A stretch of DNA of 64,000 nucleotides from Mycolicibacterium sp. CBMA 234 (GTDB lineage Bacteria; Actinomycetota; Actinomycetes; Mycobacteriales; Mycobacteriaceae): NCBI RefSeq assembly GCF_009729415.1, contig NZ_MPKW01000006.1, forward strand, positions 62,001 through 126,000, read 5' to 3'. A model generated the notes under the pieces. The model was not told the DNA's origin and did no database searches. It was given only the letters and a program-made list of their open reading frames with translations. A program made the translations under genes and the position numbers. Below, in pieces: positions 18,218 to 27,582 of this stretch (position 1 is its first letter; every line of letters begins with the position of its first letter).

Positions 18218-20805
18218 TGCCGACTGCCCCTGGACCCACCATGGCACTCGCCGACTGCGCGGACGCCCTGGCGTTCGCGGGCGGCAAAGCTGTCGGTCTG
18301 GCCCGGCTGATCGGTCACGGTTTCCCGGTTCCGCCCGGCTTCGTCGTCACCACCCGGGCGTATCTGGACTCGGTGCTCCGCGCCGGCGTGGCCGAGCAGA
18401 TATCGGCCATTCTCGGTGACGAGGGCACGCCGCTGCACGGCCGTGCCGAAACGGTTCGGGCACTGTTCACGGTCGAGACGCTGACCCCTGAGGTGCAGGC
18501 CGCCATCGTCGACCGGTACCGCGACCTGTGTGGCGACCGGGAGAATGTCCCGGTCGCCGTCCGGTCGTCGGCCACCGCCGAGGACCTTGAAGGCGCCTCA
18601 TTCGCCGGCCAGCAGGACACCTACCTGTGGATCGAGGGCGCCGAGGCGGTCCTGCGTAAGGTCGTCGACTGCTGGGCGAGCCTGTTCACCGCCAGGGCCA
18701 TCGAATACCGCGGCCGGCTTGATCAGCCGTTCGAGGAACTCGCCATGGCCGTCGTCGTGCAGGAGATGGTCGACGCGGCCGCAGCCGGGGTCATGATGAC
18801 GCTGCATCCGGCCACCGGGGACCGGTCGGCGATCTACCTCGAATCCGGGCCCGGACTGGGCGAGAGCATCGTCCGCGGTGAGGTCAGTCCGGACCAATTC
18901 GTCGTCGCGCGAGACACTTTGACCGTGCGGTCCGCGGTGACCGGTCACAAGCCGACGATGTGGGTACCGTCGTCGGCGCACGGCGAGTCCATTCGCGTCG
19001 ACGTTCCCGAAGCGCAGCGCGGCGCCCCGTCGATCACCACAACCGAGGTCATCGACATCGCCACCATCGGTCGCGACGTGGATACCGCGTTCGGTGCTCC
19101 GATGGACATCGAGTGGGCGATCGGACCCGGTCGTTCCGGAGACCGCACCGTCTACGTCGTCCAGGCCCGCCCTGAAACAGTATGGAGCACAAGGGAAAAC
19201 GGAGCCGGCGACGGTATCGACGAGTGGGACCCGCTGGATCAGGACAGCGCGTCGACGTTGCACTGGAGCACGTCAAATCTCGGCGAGGCCTGCCCCGGTG
19301 TCCTCACCCCGTTGAGCTGGAGCGTGTGGTCACCGGTCATCGAGGCCTCGGCACGGGAGGCGGCCTTCGCGATCGGCGCCTTGTCGAAGGCCGAGCGCGC
19401 CGTCCCCGACGACGTGTCGAAACGATTCCTACGGATCTTCAAGGGCCGCCCGGCTATGCAACTGGAATTCATGGCCACCATCGGTGATCGGATGCCCGGC
19501 ACCAGCGGAGTGGAAACCATCGCCGGACTGTTCGGCCATGTCCCCGCGGACATGAAGTTCGCGCCGACGAAGCGGCGCTATCCGGTCGTCGCGTGGCGGC
19601 TGCCGACCAGCTTCCTGACCATCGGCGGCCGCATCGACCGCCTCGCCGCCGACACCGACGTCTGGTGGCGCGACCGCATCGCCGAACTGCCGACCACCTC
19701 ACCGATGCGGACTAAGACAATCTTCTGTGAGGCGCGAGAACGTCTCATGGACGCGGTCAAGACGCAGTCCGTCCTGAATCTGGCTTCGATCCAGCCGCTG
19801 TGGGGCGCCCTGCGCGGGGTGATCGCTGCGGCCGGGGTCGGCGACGAAGCTGTTCTCGGTGGCTACGGGGGACCGGAGATGGACGTCGTCCGCGACATCA
19901 CCTCGGTGGCGCTGGGTTCGATCAGCATGGACGACCTGCTGCTCAGACATGGTTTCCACGGCCCGATGGAGGGCGAACTCAGCAGCACCGTCTGGCGCGA
20001 GGACCCCACACCGCTGCAGCGCCTGCTCGTGGCCTACCGCGACGCGGGCCGGCCCACCGCCAGTGACGCCGCGAAGGCGGCGGCCCTGGCCGCGGCTCAG
20101 GCCGAAGTGCTGGCGGCGCTGCCGCGCGCAAAGCGGTTGAGCGCCAAACTGATCCTGAAGCTGGCCGCCAATCGGCTGCCACAACGCGGAGTGCCCAAGC
20201 GGGCATTCCTGCAGGCGCTCGATGTCACGCGGGCCGCGGCTCGTCGCCTCGGCCACCACTTCGCCGAGGACGGTGTCCTCGCCCGGGCCGACGATGTCTT
20301 CTATCTGGTTGCCGAGGAGGCCCTCACCCCAGGGGCAGCGTCGCGCCACGAACTGGTGGAACGCCGCCGGGCCCGCCGCGCCGAATATGCCGGGCGCACC
20401 TACCCAAGCGAATGGGTCGGGCGGCCGCAGCCGATATCGCCGGTGTGCGACGACGCAGCACTGCTCGACGGGCTGGGGGTCAGCTCGGGACTGGTCGAGG
20501 GCGAGGTCACCGTCGTGCTCGATCCGGCCGGCGCCGAGGTGCCGCCGGGCACCATTCTCGTGGCACCCACCACAGACCCCAGCTGGTCGTCGCTCATGTT
20601 CATCTCGACGGCGCTGGTGGTCGACATCGGCGGGGCGCTCAGTCACTGCGCGGTGGTCGCGCGCGAACTCGGGATCCCGTGCGTGGTGAACACCCGGTCC
20701 GGCAGCCGGCAGTTGCGCACCGGCGACCGCGTCCGCGTGGACGGCACGCTGGGCACCGTCGAAATACTCGCCCGCGCAGGCGAATCTGAGGAGGTCAACG
20801 CATGA
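18217..20805 (+). CDS. PEP-synthase-like dikinase resembling rifampin phosphotransferase
   Basis: 862 residues. An N-terminal ATP-binding domain (about 1-325) contains GGKAVGLARLI, PPGFVVTT and AVRSSATAEDLEGASFAGQQ. The long middle region has no PEP-carboxykinase-like motif. A C-terminal swivelling domain carries the phospho-carrier His810 in GGALSHCAVVARELGIPCVV. The order ATP-grasp, substrate region, His domain and the total length match rifampin phosphotransferases rather than true PEP synthase, which has an additional C-terminal PEP barrel. By family, such enzymes use ATP to pass a phosphate through the His to a hydroxyl. Coupling to a P450 suggests the substrate is the P450's substrate or product. 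Confidence 0.85.
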   Translation: MPTAPGPTMALADCADALAFAGGKAVGLARLIGHGFPVPPGFVVTTRAYLDSVLRAGVAEQISAILGDEGTPLHGRAETVRALFTVETLTPEVQAAIVDRYRDLCGDRENVPVAVRSSATAEDLEGASFAGQQDTYLWIEGAEAVLRKVVDCWASLFTARAIEYRGRLDQPFEELAMAVVVQEMVDAAAAGVMMTLHPATGDRSAIYLESGPGLGESIVRGEVSPDQFVVARDTLTVRSAVTGHKPTMWVPSSAHGESIRVDVPEAQRGAPSITTTEVIDIATIGRDVDTAFGAPMDIEWAIGPGRSGDRTVYVVQARPETVWSTRENGAGDGIDEWDPLDQDSASTLHWSTSNLGEACPGVLTPLSWSVWSPVIEASAREAAFAIGALSKAERAVPDDVSKRFLRIFKGRPAMQLEFMATIGDRMPGTSGVETIAGLFGHVPADMKFAPTKRRYPVVAWRLPTSFLTIGGRIDRLAADTDVWWRDRIAELPTTSPMRTKTIFCEARERLMDAVKTQSVLNLASIQPLWGALRGVIAAAGVGDEAVLGGYGGPEMDVVRDITSVALGSISMDDLLLRHGFHGPMEGELSSTVWREDPTPLQRLLVAYRDAGRPTASDAAKAAALAAAQAEVLAALPRAKRLSAKLILKLAANRLPQRGVPKRAFLQALDVTRAAARRLGHHFAEDGVLARADDVFYLVAEEALTPGAASRHELVERRRARRAEYAGRTYPSEWVGRPQPISPVCDDAALLDGLGVSSGLVEGEVTVVLDPAGAEVPPGTILVAPTTDPSWSSLMFISTALVVDIGGALSHCAVVARELGIPCVVNTRSGSRQLRTGDRVRVDGTLGTVEILARAGESEEVNA

Positions 20806-21785
20806 CACAGGTCGAATGGACGTCGTCGGCAGCGGTGAGCGGGTTCGGATCCTTCACCGACACCGACGAGTACGTGCACGGCACCGGCCCGCAGGGGGAT
20901 TCTCTGACAGAGACGTGGTTCTGGGGATTCTCGGTACCGGAGCAATCCATCAACTGCTACCTCTACTGCTGGGTGCATCCCAACCTGGACGTGGTCTCGG
21001 TGGGGCTCCTGATTTACCAGGGCATCACCGCACACCACCTGGCTGCGGAATTGTTCGACTTCCCAGCGTTCCTGAAGGCGAGCACGGTGGTCGGCGACGG
21101 CCATCGCATCGAGGTGCCCAACGGGCTGACCGTGACGGTCCTCGATCCGCTCCGACACGTGCACATCGGTTACCACGACCTGACTCGCGACACCGTGCTG
21201 GACGTCCATCTCAATGCGGTCAGCGAACCCATCATGCGGGCGAACGGGCTGCACTTTGAACAGGTCATGCACGCCACCGGTCGGTTGCGGTTGCGGGGTG
21301 AGGAGCACACCGTCGACAGTCACGCGGTCCGGGACCGGTCGTGGAGTGAACTGCGGCCCGAGGACCACAACCCGCACGGCCCCTACAACTGGGTGACGGC
21401 GGTGTCCGGCGACGGCAGCCTGGGGTTCAATGTCGGGTCGCTCGACGTCGAGGGGATGACTCCGGGACAGGCCTTCCGCGATGGCTGGTTGTGGCGTGAC
21501 GGGATGGCAACCCGGTTGAACCCGCCGGAGCGCACCATCGTGCGCGACCCGGCGACCGGGCGTCCGGTGTCGTACCGGATGGTGTTCACCGACGGCGCGG
21601 GGCACGTCATACACGCCGACGGCGAAGTGGTGGCATCGGTACCGTGGAGCGGTTGGCACAACATGGTGGCGCACCTCGGTCTGGTGCGCTGGACCGTCGA
21701 TGGCGTCACCCTGTGGGGCGACTCGATGGATTGCCAATGGAATGACCAGGTCCGGGCCTTCCATCGGGGCGTGCCGTCGTCCTGA
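20802..21785 (+). CDS. AttH/lipocalin-like protein (DUF7064/7065-type), function unknown
   Basis: 327 residues, overlapping the phosphotransferase stop by four bases (ATGA), so part of the same operon. It is rich in Trp, Gly and His with alternating beta-type stretches. DRSWSELRPEDHNPHGPYNW resembles the D-x-SWG-R element of AttH-like double-lipocalin proteins found beside hydroxylases and terpenoid/steroid genes. No catalytic residues can be named. It may bind or reshape the hydrophobic substrate handled by the P450. Family assignment is from memory and tentative. Confidence 0.75.
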   Translation: MTQVEWTSSAAVSGFGSFTDTDEYVHGTGPQGDSLTETWFWGFSVPEQSINCYLYCWVHPNLDVVSVGLLIYQGITAHHLAAELFDFPAFLKASTVVGDGHRIEVPNGLTVTVLDPLRHVHIGYHDLTRDTVLDVHLNAVSEPIMRANGLHFEQVMHATGRLRLRGEEHTVDSHAVRDRSWSELRPEDHNPHGPYNWVTAVSGDGSLGFNVGSLDVEGMTPGQAFRDGWLWRDGMATRLNPPERTIVRDPATGRPVSYRMVFTDGAGHVIHADGEVVASVPWSGWHNMVAHLGLVRWTVDGVTLWGDSMDCQWNDQVRAFHRGVPSS

Positions 21786-21845
21786 GAAATTCTCAGCGCG
21801 ATTCGATATCTGGGTTAACCGCCCGGAGTTCGGCACTCTTGCCGC

Positions 21846-21971
21846 ATGACAGACGAGCAGGGTACGACGAACAATCTGACCCGTATCGGGACCGATTGGT
21901 GGGCAACGATTCTGGGTCTTGCGGTGACGGCCCTCGCGGTAGCCGGCGTGCTGCCGAAGATCGTCTGGTGA
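21846..21971 (+). CDS. 41-residue membrane peptide upstream of the YeiH transporter
   Basis: A short frame encodes [20 protein letters not shown] followed by a single hydrophobic helix ([17 protein letters not shown]) and a KIVW tail. Its TGA ends 4 bases before the transporter start, and its final A overlaps an ATG at 21971. The signal-free polar N-terminus and one membrane helix resemble accessory subunits of small transporters. No clear ribosome site is seen. I think it is real because of helix quality and tight spacing, and that it partners the transporter. Confidence 0.6.
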   Translation: MTDEQGTTNNLTRIGTDWWATILGLAVTALAVAGVLPKIVW

Positions 21972-21975
21972 TGCG

Positions 21976-23115
21976 ATGAGTGTGGAAACAGCCGGCACCG
22001 CCGACCGGACAGAGCCGGCGCCTGAGGCGGACGTCGAAGAGCACACCGGTGCCCGACGGTTCCTCGATTATCTGCCGGGCCTGCTGCTATTGGTGGCAGT
22101 CGGATTGGCCGGCAAATACGCCGAAGTCGGGTGGCTGGCGCTGGCCAAGCATCAGCACTGGCGGGTGCCCGACATTGAATACGTGTTGTGGGCCATCGTT
22201 TTCGGGTTGGTGATCACCAATACCGTTGGCCTGCACCGTATATTCCGGCCCGGCGTGGCCACCTACGAATTCTGGCTCAAGATCGGCATCGTCCTGCTGG
22301 GATCCAGGTTCGTACTCGGCGACGTCTTCAAGCTCGGCGCCACCAGCCTGCTGCAGATTCTGGTCGATATGACGGTGGCAGGCGCGATCATCATCGCTGC
22401 GGCCCGGTGGTTCGGGCTGTCGGGCAAGCTCGGTTCGTTGTTGGCCATCGGCACGTCGATCTGCGGGGTATCGGCGATCATCGCGGCCAAAGGCGCCATC
22501 CGCGCGCGCAATTCGGACGTGAGCTACGCGATCGCCTCGATCCTGGCGCTCGGCGCGGTGGCGCTGTTCGTTCTGCCGCCACTGGGCCACCTCATCGGGT
22601 TGACCGACCACGAGTTCGGCTTGTGGGCGGGCCTGGCGGTCGACAACACCGCCGAGACCACCGCCACCGGCTATCTCTTCTCGGACGAGGCCGGAAAGAT
22701 CGCCGTTCTGGTGAAGTCGGTGCGCAACGCGCTGATCGGGTTCGTCGTCCTCGGATTTGCCATCTACTGGGCGGCCAGGGGAGAGGCCGACGCTGTCGCC
22801 TCCGGCGTGCGGGCCAAAGCCGCGTTCGTCTGGCAGAAGTTCCCGAAGTTCGTGCTCGGCTTCCTGGCGGTGTCGGCCGTCGTCACCGCGGGACTGTTGA
22901 GCAAGGGTCAGGTGAGCAGCCTCGGCGCCATCTCCAAGTGGGCGTTCCTGCTGACCTTCGCCGGGGTGGGGCTGTCCACCGACTTCCGGCAGATCGCGCG
23001 CACCGGCTGGCGGCCGCTCGTTGTCGCGGTGATCGGCCTGGTGGTGGTCGCCGTGGTGTCGCTGGCCCTGGTGCTGCTGACCTCGCGCGTGCTGGGTTGG
23101 GGCGTCGGCGCCTGA
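21976..23115 (+). CDS. YeiH-family (UPF0324) putative sulfate exporter/anion permease
   Basis: 379 residues with about ten hydrophobic helices. Family features include [16 protein letters not shown] [20 protein letters not shown] and [20 protein letters not shown]. Members are predicted inner-membrane permeases linked in other bacteria to sulfur or small organic anions, but the substrate is unproven. The nearby sulfatases make sulfate or sulfonate export a tempting idea; that is inference only. Directly preceded by the 41-residue membrane peptide and followed by a strong hairpin. Confidence 0.85.
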   Translation: MSVETAGTADRTEPAPEADVEEHTGARRFLDYLPGLLLLVAVGLAGKYAEVGWLALAKHQHWRVPDIEYVLWAIVFGLVITNTVGLHRIFRPGVATYEFWLKIGIVLLGSRFVLGDVFKLGATSLLQILVDMTVAGAIIIAAARWFGLSGKLGSLLAIGTSICGVSAIIAAKGAIRARNSDVSYAIASILALGAVALFVLPPLGHLIGLTDHEFGLWAGLAVDNTAETTATGYLFSDEAGKIAVLVKSVRNALIGFVVLGFAIYWAARGEADAVASGVRAKAAFVWQKFPKFVLGFLAVSAVVTAGLLSKGQVSSLGAISKWAFLLTFAGVGLSTDFRQIARTGWRPLVVAVIGLVVVAVVSLALVLLTSRVLGWGVGA

Positions 23116-23126
23116 TCCAAGAGCAG

Positions 23127-23160
23127 GCGACGGGGGCGACGGAAACGTCGCCCCCGTCGC
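23127..23160 (+). terminator. 15-bp GC hairpin with GAAA tetraloop
   Basis: GCGACGGGGGCGACG (23127-23141) pairs perfectly with 23146-23160 around a GAAA loop, 11 bases after the transporter stop. There is no T-tract, which is common for actinobacterial terminators. It isolates the transporter unit from the ribosomal operon. Confidence 0.75.
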
Positions 23161-23240
23161 GCTTGAGGGGCGTGTGAATGCACACCCGCCGCGGCGTGTT
23201 GCGGTTAAACACGCACGCTCGCGGGGAGAGAAGCAGCGAT

Positions 23241-23269
23241 TTGGCGCGTAATGGCTGGTCGCCTAGTAT
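23241..23269 (+). promoter_or_regulatory. Candidate housekeeping promoter of the rplN operon
   Basis: TTGGCG (23241-23246), a 17-base spacer and TAGTAT (23264-23269) fit a SigA-type promoter. Transcription would start near 23276 and leave a leader of about 130 bases before rplN. Confidence 0.55.
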
Positions 23270-23405
23270 GTAAGGGTTGCCCAGGGCAGGCCCCGGTCAT
23301 CGCAAGGTAATCGCTGCGTGGCTCAGGGTGTTGTTGGACAACAAGACCGCGCGCGTCCAGGTCGGTATCTGGCGTGCACACAAATCCAGGTCAAGGAGAT
23401 CGAGA

Positions 23406-23774
23406 GTGATTCAGCAGGAATCGCGGCTCAAGGTCGCCGACAACACGGGCGCCAAGGAAATCTTGTGCATCCGCGTGCTCGGTGGCTCGTCGCGGCGCTA
23501 TGCCGGTATCGGCGACATCATCGTCGCCACCGTCAAGGACGCCATCCCGGGCGGCAACGTCAAAAAGGGTGAGGTCGTCAAGGCTGTCATCGTGCGCACC
23601 GTCAAGGAGCGCCGTCGCGCCGACGGCAGCTACATCAAGTTCGATGAGAACGCCGCCGTCATCATCAAGAACGACAACGACCCCCGCGGTACCCGCATCT
23701 TCGGGCCGGTCGGTCGCGAACTGCGCGAGAAGAAGTTCATGAAAATCGTCTCGCTGGCCCCGGAGGTTTTGTGA
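23406..23774 (+). CDS. rplN: 50S ribosomal protein L14
   Basis: 122 residues, the exact family length, starting at GTG with AAGGAG 7-8 bases upstream ([20 protein letters not shown] at the N-terminus). L14 binds 23S rRNA at the subunit interface. First gene of the upper spc block. Its stop overlaps the ATG of rplX by one base. The S10-operon genes that normally precede it are absent from the 23 kb upstream in this window. Confidence 0.98.
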   Translation: MIQQESRLKVADNTGAKEILCIRVLGGSSRRYAGIGDIIVATVKDAIPGGNVKKGEVVKAVIVRTVKERRRADGSYIKFDENAAVIIKNDNDPRGTRIFGPVGRELREKKFMKIVSLAPEVL

Positions 23775-24091
23775 TGAAGGTGCACAAGGGCGACACCGTG
23801 CTGGTTATCGCCGGCAAGGACAAGGGTGCCAAGGGCAAGGTTATCGAGGCCTACCCGACCCGCAACAAGGTGCTCGTTGAGGGCGTCAACCGGATCAAGA
23901 AGCACACTGCGCAGTCTCAGAACGAGCGCGGCGCATCGTCGGGTGGCATCGTCACCCAGGAGGCGCCGATCCACGTTTCCAACGTGATGGTGGTCGACTC
24001 CGACGGCAACGCGACCCGCATCGGCTACCGCGTCGATGAGGAGAGCGGCAAGAAGGTCCGTATCTCTAAGCGCAATGGCAAGGACATCTGA
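23774..24091 (+). CDS. rplX: 50S ribosomal protein L24
   Basis: 105 residues with the KOW motif near the N-terminus ([20 protein letters not shown]). L24 initiates assembly of the 50S subunit. The ATG at 23774 overlaps the rplN TGA; a GTG three bases earlier is possible but would not match the conserved MKVHKG start. Confidence 0.97.
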   Translation: MKVHKGDTVLVIAGKDKGAKGKVIEAYPTRNKVLVEGVNRIKKHTAQSQNERGASSGGIVTQEAPIHVSNVMVVDSDGNATRIGYRVDEESGKKVRISKRNGKDI

Positions 24092-24092
24092 G

Positions 24093-24656
24093 ATGACCAC
24101 AGTGGAAAACACTCAGCCCCGGCTGAAGACGCGTTACCGTGAAGAGATCCGCGACGCGCTCAACAATGAATTCAACTACGCCAACGTCATGCAGATCCCT
24201 GGCGTGGTCAAGGTTGTCGTCAACATGGGTGTCGGTGACGCCGCCCGCGACGCCAAGCTGATCAACGGCGCGGTCAGCGACCTGACGCTGATCACCGGTC
24301 AGAAGCCGGAAATCCGCAAGGCCCGCAAGTCCATCGCGCAGTTCAAGCTGCGTGAGGGCATGCCGATTGGCTGCCGCGTCACCCTGCGTGGCGACCGCAT
24401 GTGGGAGTTCCTGGACCGCCTGATCTCCATCGCACTGCCCCGTATCCGCGACTTCCGCGGTCTGTCGGCCAAGCAGTTCGACGGCAGCGGCAACTACACC
24501 TTCGGCCTCAACGAGCAGTCGATGTTCCACGAGATCGATGTCGACTCGATCGACCGCCCCCGCGGCATGGACATCACGGTCGTCACCTCGGCCAACACTG
24601 ACGACGAAGGCCGTGCGTTGCTGCGGGCCCTGGGCTTCCCGTTCAAGGAGAACTGA
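24093..24656 (+). CDS. rplE: 50S ribosomal protein L5
   Basis: 187 residues, matching the family: [53 protein letters not shown] and [13 protein letters not shown]5 binds 5S rRNA in the central protuberance. The start lies one base after the rplX stop. Confidence 0.98.
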   Translation: MTTVENTQPRLKTRYREEIRDALNNEFNYANVMQIPGVVKVVVNMGVGDAARDAKLINGAVSDLTLITGQKPEIRKARKSIAQFKLREGMPIGCRVTLRGDRMWEFLDRLISIALPRIRDFRGLSAKQFDGSGNYTFGLNEQSMFHEIDVDSIDRPRGMDITVVTSANTDDEGRALLRALGFPFKEN

Positions 24657-24658
24657 CA

Positions 24659-24844
24659 ATGGCAAAGAAGGCTCTGGTCAACAAGGCCAACAAGAAGCCG
24701 AAGTTCGCGGTGCGTGGCTACACCCGCTGCAACAAGTGCGGTCGTCCGCACTCGGTGTTCCGCAAGTTCGGCCTGTGCCGAATCTGCCTGCGGGAGATGG
24801 CCCACGCCGGCGAGCTGCCCGGTGTGCAGAAGTCCAGCTGGTGA
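24659..24844 (+). CDS. rpsZ: 30S ribosomal protein S14, zinc-binding short form
   Basis: 61 residues. It carries the two zinc pairs CNKC (in [11 protein letters not shown]) and CRIC (in [12 protein letters not shown]), the C+ form of S14 used in zinc-replete cells. Many mycobacteria also have a C- paralogue elsewhere, controlled by Zur. Start two bases after rplE; directly followed by a strong terminator, so it ends the first spc transcript. Confidence 0.97.
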   Translation: MAKKALVNKANKKPKFAVRGYTRCNKCGRPHSVFRKFGLCRICLREMAHAGELPGVQKSSW

Positions 24845-24870
24845 CTCTGCCCGTCTCATGACGCTCTAGA

Positions 24871-24906
24871 AGCCGCCCCGGTCCACGTGACCGGGGCGGC
24901 TTTTGT
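24871..24906 (+). terminator. Rho-independent terminator after rpsZ
   Basis: AGCCGCCCCGGTC (24871-24883) pairs with GACCGGGGCGGCT (24889-24901) around CACGT, followed by TTTTGT. A classical intrinsic terminator inside what is usually one continuous spc operon, 26 bases past the rpsZ stop. Confidence 0.85.
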
Positions 24907-24925
24907 CGTCTCGGACACGTCGACT

Positions 24926-24971
24926 GTGCACGCAGATCGCGAGATCCGTGGTTCCGGCGATCTGTGTGCAC
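24926..24971. repeat. Palindromic element, copy A
   Basis: Arms GTGCACGCAGATCGC (24926-24940) and GCGATCTGTGTGCAC (24957-24971) are reverse complements at 14 of 15 positions, with a 16-base spacer. A second copy with the same spacer length follows 29 bases later. Together they occupy part of the 500-base gap between rpsZ and rpsH, which has no gene. It looks like a dispersed REP-like intergenic element. Confidence 0.6.
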
Positions 24972-25000
24972 GGTCGGGAAGTTGCCAATCCGCGGACCGT

Positions 25001-25060
25001 CACGAATGTGCACAGGGATCGCGAAAATCGCCCCACCGACGATCTGTGTGCACATTCGTG
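25001..25060. repeat. Palindromic element, copy B
   Basis: A 22-base arm at 25001-25022 (starting CACGAATGTGCACA) is matched in reverse at 25039-25060 (ending TGTGCACATTCGTG), 19 of 22 positions. The spacer is again 16 bases. Its core GTGCACA-N2-GATCG is the same as in copy A. Confidence 0.6.
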
Positions 25061-25098
25061 AGGCAAACCGGCTGCAGCGACTCCGCGAAAGCACCGAT

Positions 25099-25127
25099 TT
25101 GGCCCTGAGCTGCGCATTGTCTACACT
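25099..25127 (+). promoter_or_regulatory. Candidate promoter of the rpsH block
   Basis: TTGGCC (25099-25104), exactly 17 bases, then TACACT (25122-25127). It lies after the rpsZ terminator and palindromes and would give a leader of about 210 bases before rpsH, long enough for ribosomal-protein feedback control. No second gene is visible in the leader. Confidence 0.55.
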
Positions 25128-25346
25128 GGGCAGGTTGCCATGGGCTTTGTCGTCCACTGGCCGGTCGGCATGTGCCTTCTGAAGCTGGATTGCACTACCG
25201 ATGCACGACCCCTGACCGCACCCGGTCAGATACGGGAAAACACTTCGTAGCAGGCCCACGATGTGACGTGCCGAGCCACCGCAAGGTGGGACCAGCACGG
25301 GCGTGATGTATGGGAACCGCAGCGAGAAAGGTTGATCAAGACTGTC

Positions 25347-25745
25347 ATGACAATGACGGATCCGATCGCAGACTTCTTGACACGTCTGCGCAACGCCAAC
25401 TCGGCGTACCACGACGAGGTGACCCTGCCCCACTCGAAGATCAAGGCGAACATCGCCGAGATCCTCAAGAAGGAGGGTTACATCACCGACTACCGCACCG
25501 AGGACGCCCGCGTGGGCAAGAGCCTCGTTGTATCCCTGAAGTACGGCCCCACCCGCGAGCGCAGCATCGCTGGCCTCCGCCGGGTGTCCAAGCCCGGTCT
25601 GCGGGTGTACGCGAAATCCACCAACCTGCCGCGGGTTCTGGGTGGCCTGGGTGTGGCGATCATCTCCACGTCCACCGGCTTGCTCACCGACCGCCAGGCA
25701 GCTCGACAAGGCGTGGGCGGCGAAGTCCTCGCCTACGTCTGGTAG
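25347..25745 (+). CDS. rpsH: 30S ribosomal protein S8
   Basis: 132 residues ([20 protein letters not shown] at the start; [20 protein letters not shown] near the end). S8 binds the central domain of 16S rRNA and in other bacteria represses its own operon. The ATG at 25347 gives the conserved mycobacterial N-terminus; a second ATG six bases on is also possible. First gene after the internal promoter. Confidence 0.97.
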   Translation: MTMTDPIADFLTRLRNANSAYHDEVTLPHSKIKANIAEILKKEGYITDYRTEDARVGKSLVVSLKYGPTRERSIAGLRRVSKPGLRVYAKSTNLPRVLGGLGVAIISTSTGLLTDRQAARQGVGGEVLAYVW

Positions 25746-25756
25746 GGGGAGAGAAC

Positions 25757-26296
25757 ATGTCGCGTATTGGAAAGCAGCCGGTTGTCATTCCGGCAGGCGT
25801 CGATGTGACCATCGAGGGCCAGAACGTCGCGGTCAAGGGTCCCAAGGGCACCCTGGTCCTGGACGTCGCGGAGCCCATCGAGGTGTCGCGCAACGACGAG
25901 GGCGCCGTAGTGGTGAGCCGTCCGAACGACGAGCGTCGTAACCGCTCGCTGCACGGGCTGTCCCGCACCCTGATCGCCAACCTGGTGACCGGTGTGACGC
26001 AGGGCTACACCACCAAGCTGGAAATCTTCGGCGTCGGTTACCGCGTGCAGGCCAAGGGCTCGAACCTGGAGTTCGCGCTCGGCTACAGCCACCCGGTGCT
26101 GATCGAAGCCCCTGAGGGCATCACGTTCGCAGTCGAGACCCCGACGAAGTTCTCGGTGTCCGGCATCGACAAGCAAAAAGTCGGCCAGATCTCGGCAGTC
26201 ATCCGCCGCCTGCGTCGCCCCGACCCGTACAAGGGCAAGGGCATTCGCTACGAGGGTGAGCAGATCCGCCGCAAGGTCGGAAAGACAGGTAAGTAA
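25757..26296 (+). CDS. rplF: 50S ribosomal protein L6
   Basis: 179 residues: [20 protein letters not shown] at the N-terminus, YSHPV and the C-terminal [19 protein letters not shown]. Two tandem L6 folds bind 23S rRNA near the sarcin-ricin loop. GGGGGAGAG precedes the ATG. Confidence 0.98.
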   Translation: MSRIGKQPVVIPAGVDVTIEGQNVAVKGPKGTLVLDVAEPIEVSRNDEGAVVVSRPNDERRNRSLHGLSRTLIANLVTGVTQGYTTKLEIFGVGYRVQAKGSNLEFALGYSHPVLIEAPEGITFAVETPTKFSVSGIDKQKVGQISAVIRRLRRPDPYKGKGIRYEGEQIRRKVGKTGK

Positions 26297-26298
26297 CA

Positions 26299-26700
26299 AT
26301 GGCTAACACTGAGACTGACAAGCGTAAGCCGTTGGGCCAGAACATCTCTGAGACCCGTCGGGTGGCGCGTCTGCGCCGTCACTCCCGTCTGCGCAAGAAG
26401 GTCGCCGGCACGTCCGAGCGTCCGCGCCTGATGGTCAACCGCTCCTCGCGGCACATCCACGTCCAGGTGATCGACGACCTGACCGGCACCACGCTGGCCG
26501 CCGCGTCGTCCATCGAGGCTGACGTGCGCGCCGTCGAGGGCGACAAGAAGGCCGTCAGCACCCGGGTGGGTCAGCTGATCGCCGAGCGCGCCAAGGCTGC
26601 CGGCATCTCCGCGGTCGTCTTCGACCGTGGTGGCTACACCTACGGCGGCCGGATTGCCGCGCTCGCCGACGCCGCTCGCGAAGGCGGGTTGACGTTCTGA
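26299..26700 (+). CDS. rplR: 50S ribosomal protein L18
   Basis: 133 residues, with [32 protein letters not shown] and [21 protein letters not shown]18 binds 5S rRNA with L5. Starts two bases after rplF. Confidence 0.98.
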   Translation: MANTETDKRKPLGQNISETRRVARLRRHSRLRKKVAGTSERPRLMVNRSSRHIHVQVIDDLTGTTLAAASSIEADVRAVEGDKKAVSTRVGQLIAERAKAAGISAVVFDRGGYTYGGRIAALADAAREGGLTF

Positions 26701-26731
26701 TGACTTACTTGAACAACGGAAGGACTGCATA

Positions 26732-27400
26732 ATGGCCGAGCTGGCTGGCGCCGCTTCGGCGCAGGACAACCGTGGCGGTCGTGGTGACCGCGACGGCCGA
26801 GGCCGCCGTGACGACCGCGGTGGCCGCGGTCGCGGCGACGACCGCGGCGAAAAGAGCAACTACATCGAGCGCGTTGTCACCATCAACCGCGTTTCGAAGG
26901 TGGTCAAGGGTGGTCGGCGCTTCAGCTTCACCGCTCTGGTCATCGTCGGTGACGGCAAGGGCATGGTCGGCGTGGGCTACGGCAAGGCCAAGGAAGTTCC
27001 GGCCGCCATCGCCAAGGGCGTCGAGGAAGCACGCAAGAGCTTCTTCCGGGTTCCGCTGATCGGCGCCACCATCGTGCACCCGGTGCAGGGTGAGGCCGCT
27101 GCCGGTGTGGTCATGCTGCGCCCGGCCAGCCCCGGTACCGGTGTCATTGCCGGTGGTGCCTGCCGCGCGGTGCTGGAATGCGCCGGCGTGCACGACGTCC
27201 TGGCCAAGTCGCTGGGTAGTGACAACGCGATCAACGTGGTGCATGCCACGGTCGCAGCGCTGAAGATGATTCAGCGTCCCGAAGAGGTGGCGGCCCGTCG
27301 TGGCCTGCCCATCGAAGATGTTGCGCCGGCCGGCATGCTGCGGGCCCGGCGTGAGGCAGAAGCGCTGGCCGCATCGGCAGCGCGTGAAGGATCGGCATAA
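26732..27400 (+). CDS. rpsE: 30S ribosomal protein S5 with an RGD-rich N-terminal extension
   Basis: 222 residues. The conserved S5 core begins near residue 43 ([20 protein letters not shown]) and keeps [15 protein letters not shown] and [11 protein letters not shown]. Before it lies an actinobacteria-type extension of alternating Arg, Gly and Asp (about 14-41), probably disordered and RNA-contacting. S5 lines the mRNA entry channel and affects fidelity. Confidence 0.98.
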   Translation: MAELAGAASAQDNRGGRGDRDGRGRRDDRGGRGRGDDRGEKSNYIERVVTINRVSKVVKGGRRFSFTALVIVGDGKGMVGVGYGKAKEVPAAIAKGVEEARKSFFRVPLIGATIVHPVQGEAAAGVVMLRPASPGTGVIAGGACRAVLECAGVHDVLAKSLGSDNAINVVHATVAALKMIQRPEEVAARRGLPIEDVAPAGMLRARREAEALAASAAREGSA

Positions 27401-27402
27401 TC

Positions 27403-27582
27403 ATGGCTGAACTGAAGATCACCCAGGTGCGTGGCACCGTGGGTGCCCGGTGGAAGCAGCGCGAAAGCCTGCGGACACTGGGACTGCGCAAGATCCGCCA
27501 GTCCGTCGTTCGCGAGGACAACGCGCAGACCCGTGGTCTGCTCGCGGTGGTCAACCACCTCGTCACCGTTGAGGAGGCGTAA
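27403..27582 (+). CDS. rpmD: 50S ribosomal protein L30
   Basis: 59 residues starting at ATG 27403, two bases after the rpsE stop: [20 protein letters not shown], then [18 protein letters not shown]. This is the full bacterial L30, a small 23S rRNA-binding protein. Its stop abuts the rplO ATG directly. Confidence 0.97.
   Translation: MAELKITQVRGTVGARWKQRESLRTLGLRKIRQSVVREDNAQTRGLLAVVNHLVTVEEA

Noticed and set aside
24926..25060. Twin palindromes considered as a CRISPR array or attachment site
   Set aside because: Only two copies, each an inverted repeat rather than direct repeats with unique spacers. No cas or integrase gene is present.
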